Shown: piece after piece, positions 63,933-64,000 of the stretch
Layout: each line of letters opens with the position of its first letter
Numbering within the stretch: the first letter of the stretch is position 1
Assembly: GCF_947499585.1 (NCBI RefSeq)
Contig: NZ_CANMOO010000005.1
Span: 81,772-145,771, forward strand
Reading direction: 5' to 3'
From: an uncultured Allomuricauda sp.
GTDB lineage: Bacteria; Bacteroidota; Bacteroidia; Flavobacteriales; Flavobacteriaceae
DNA length: 64,000 bases
The notes under the pieces: generated by a model
Told to the model about the DNA's origin: nothing
The model's input: only the letters and a program-made list of their open reading frames with translations
Databases searched by the model: none
Made by a program: the position numbers and the translations under genes

Positions 63933-64000
63933 ACCCGCTTAGCTGATAAGGCTGGGTTGAAAAAGAGGGGAATATGGGCCTTTTTTAGGGTTTATTTTTT

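Overview
The window looks like a marine-type Flavobacteriaceae chromosome (Bacteroidota). Base composition is AT-rich, promoters have the Bacteroidota TAnnTTTG -7 box, ribosome-binding sites are A-rich, and family content is typical of the group (DUF6090, SUKH, hybrid one-protein two-component regulators, Bacteroidota-type Tgt, BfmA/BtgA mobilisation protein, CTnDOT-like integrase). No species can be named from the sequence.

Layout. (1) 1-1056 is chromosome carrying the 5' part of a membrane-anchored AraC-type regulator. (2) 1057-46147 is a genomic island of about 45 kb. It is bounded by identical 107-bp direct repeats that hold the 3' end and terminator of a tRNA-Lys gene. The intact tRNA-Lys (UUU) is at 46132-46204, the tyrosine integrase lies just inside the right end, and matching GCGCACC arm-like motifs sit inside both ends. 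(3) 46205-64000 is conserved chromosome: aroK, a PRTase, hslR, an FKBP, split transketolase, tgt, an lptF/G permease, accA, dnaB, and the thrS-infC-rpmI-rplT operon.

The island has two halves. The left half (1.4-15.6 kb) is an envelope and stress module: YtxH and holin-like membrane proteins, two MscS channels, Dps, a PA2169-like four-helix protein, DUF1328, cardiolipin synthase and CorA. It also has two AraC regulators and a small sugar module (GH15-like protein, gamma-glutamylcyclotransferase-like protein, gluconokinase). The right half begins with a small serine recombinase carrying an added C-terminal zinc ribbon. A 27-kb array of mostly small genes, nearly all on the + strand, follows. 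They are separated by about 32 copies of a 19-bp repeat (consensus AAAGTTCAAATAAACGATG, called SR here). SR often supplies the stop codon of the gene before it and the start codon of the gene after it. Cargo is mostly unknown small proteins, lipoproteins, membrane proteins, a SUKH protein and two DUF2314 proteins.

A second cassette system is nested in the SR array. Three times an SR is followed by a nearly identical ~90-bp element (LR) ending CAATTG^TT. Directly at that point sit one to three genuine integron-type cassettes (six in all) whose R' and R'' cores match as exact 7-nt complements. The last attC of each group runs straight into GTTGAAAGTTCAAA, the next SR. Removing the cassettes restores one continuous SR-LR-SR unit, so LR behaves like an attI site that is itself an SR cassette. 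No integron integrase is present. I regard the serine-recombinase-headed SR array with portable attI-like landing sites as the candidate undescribed system. The recombination mechanism is inference; the repeats, orientations and core matches are directly visible.
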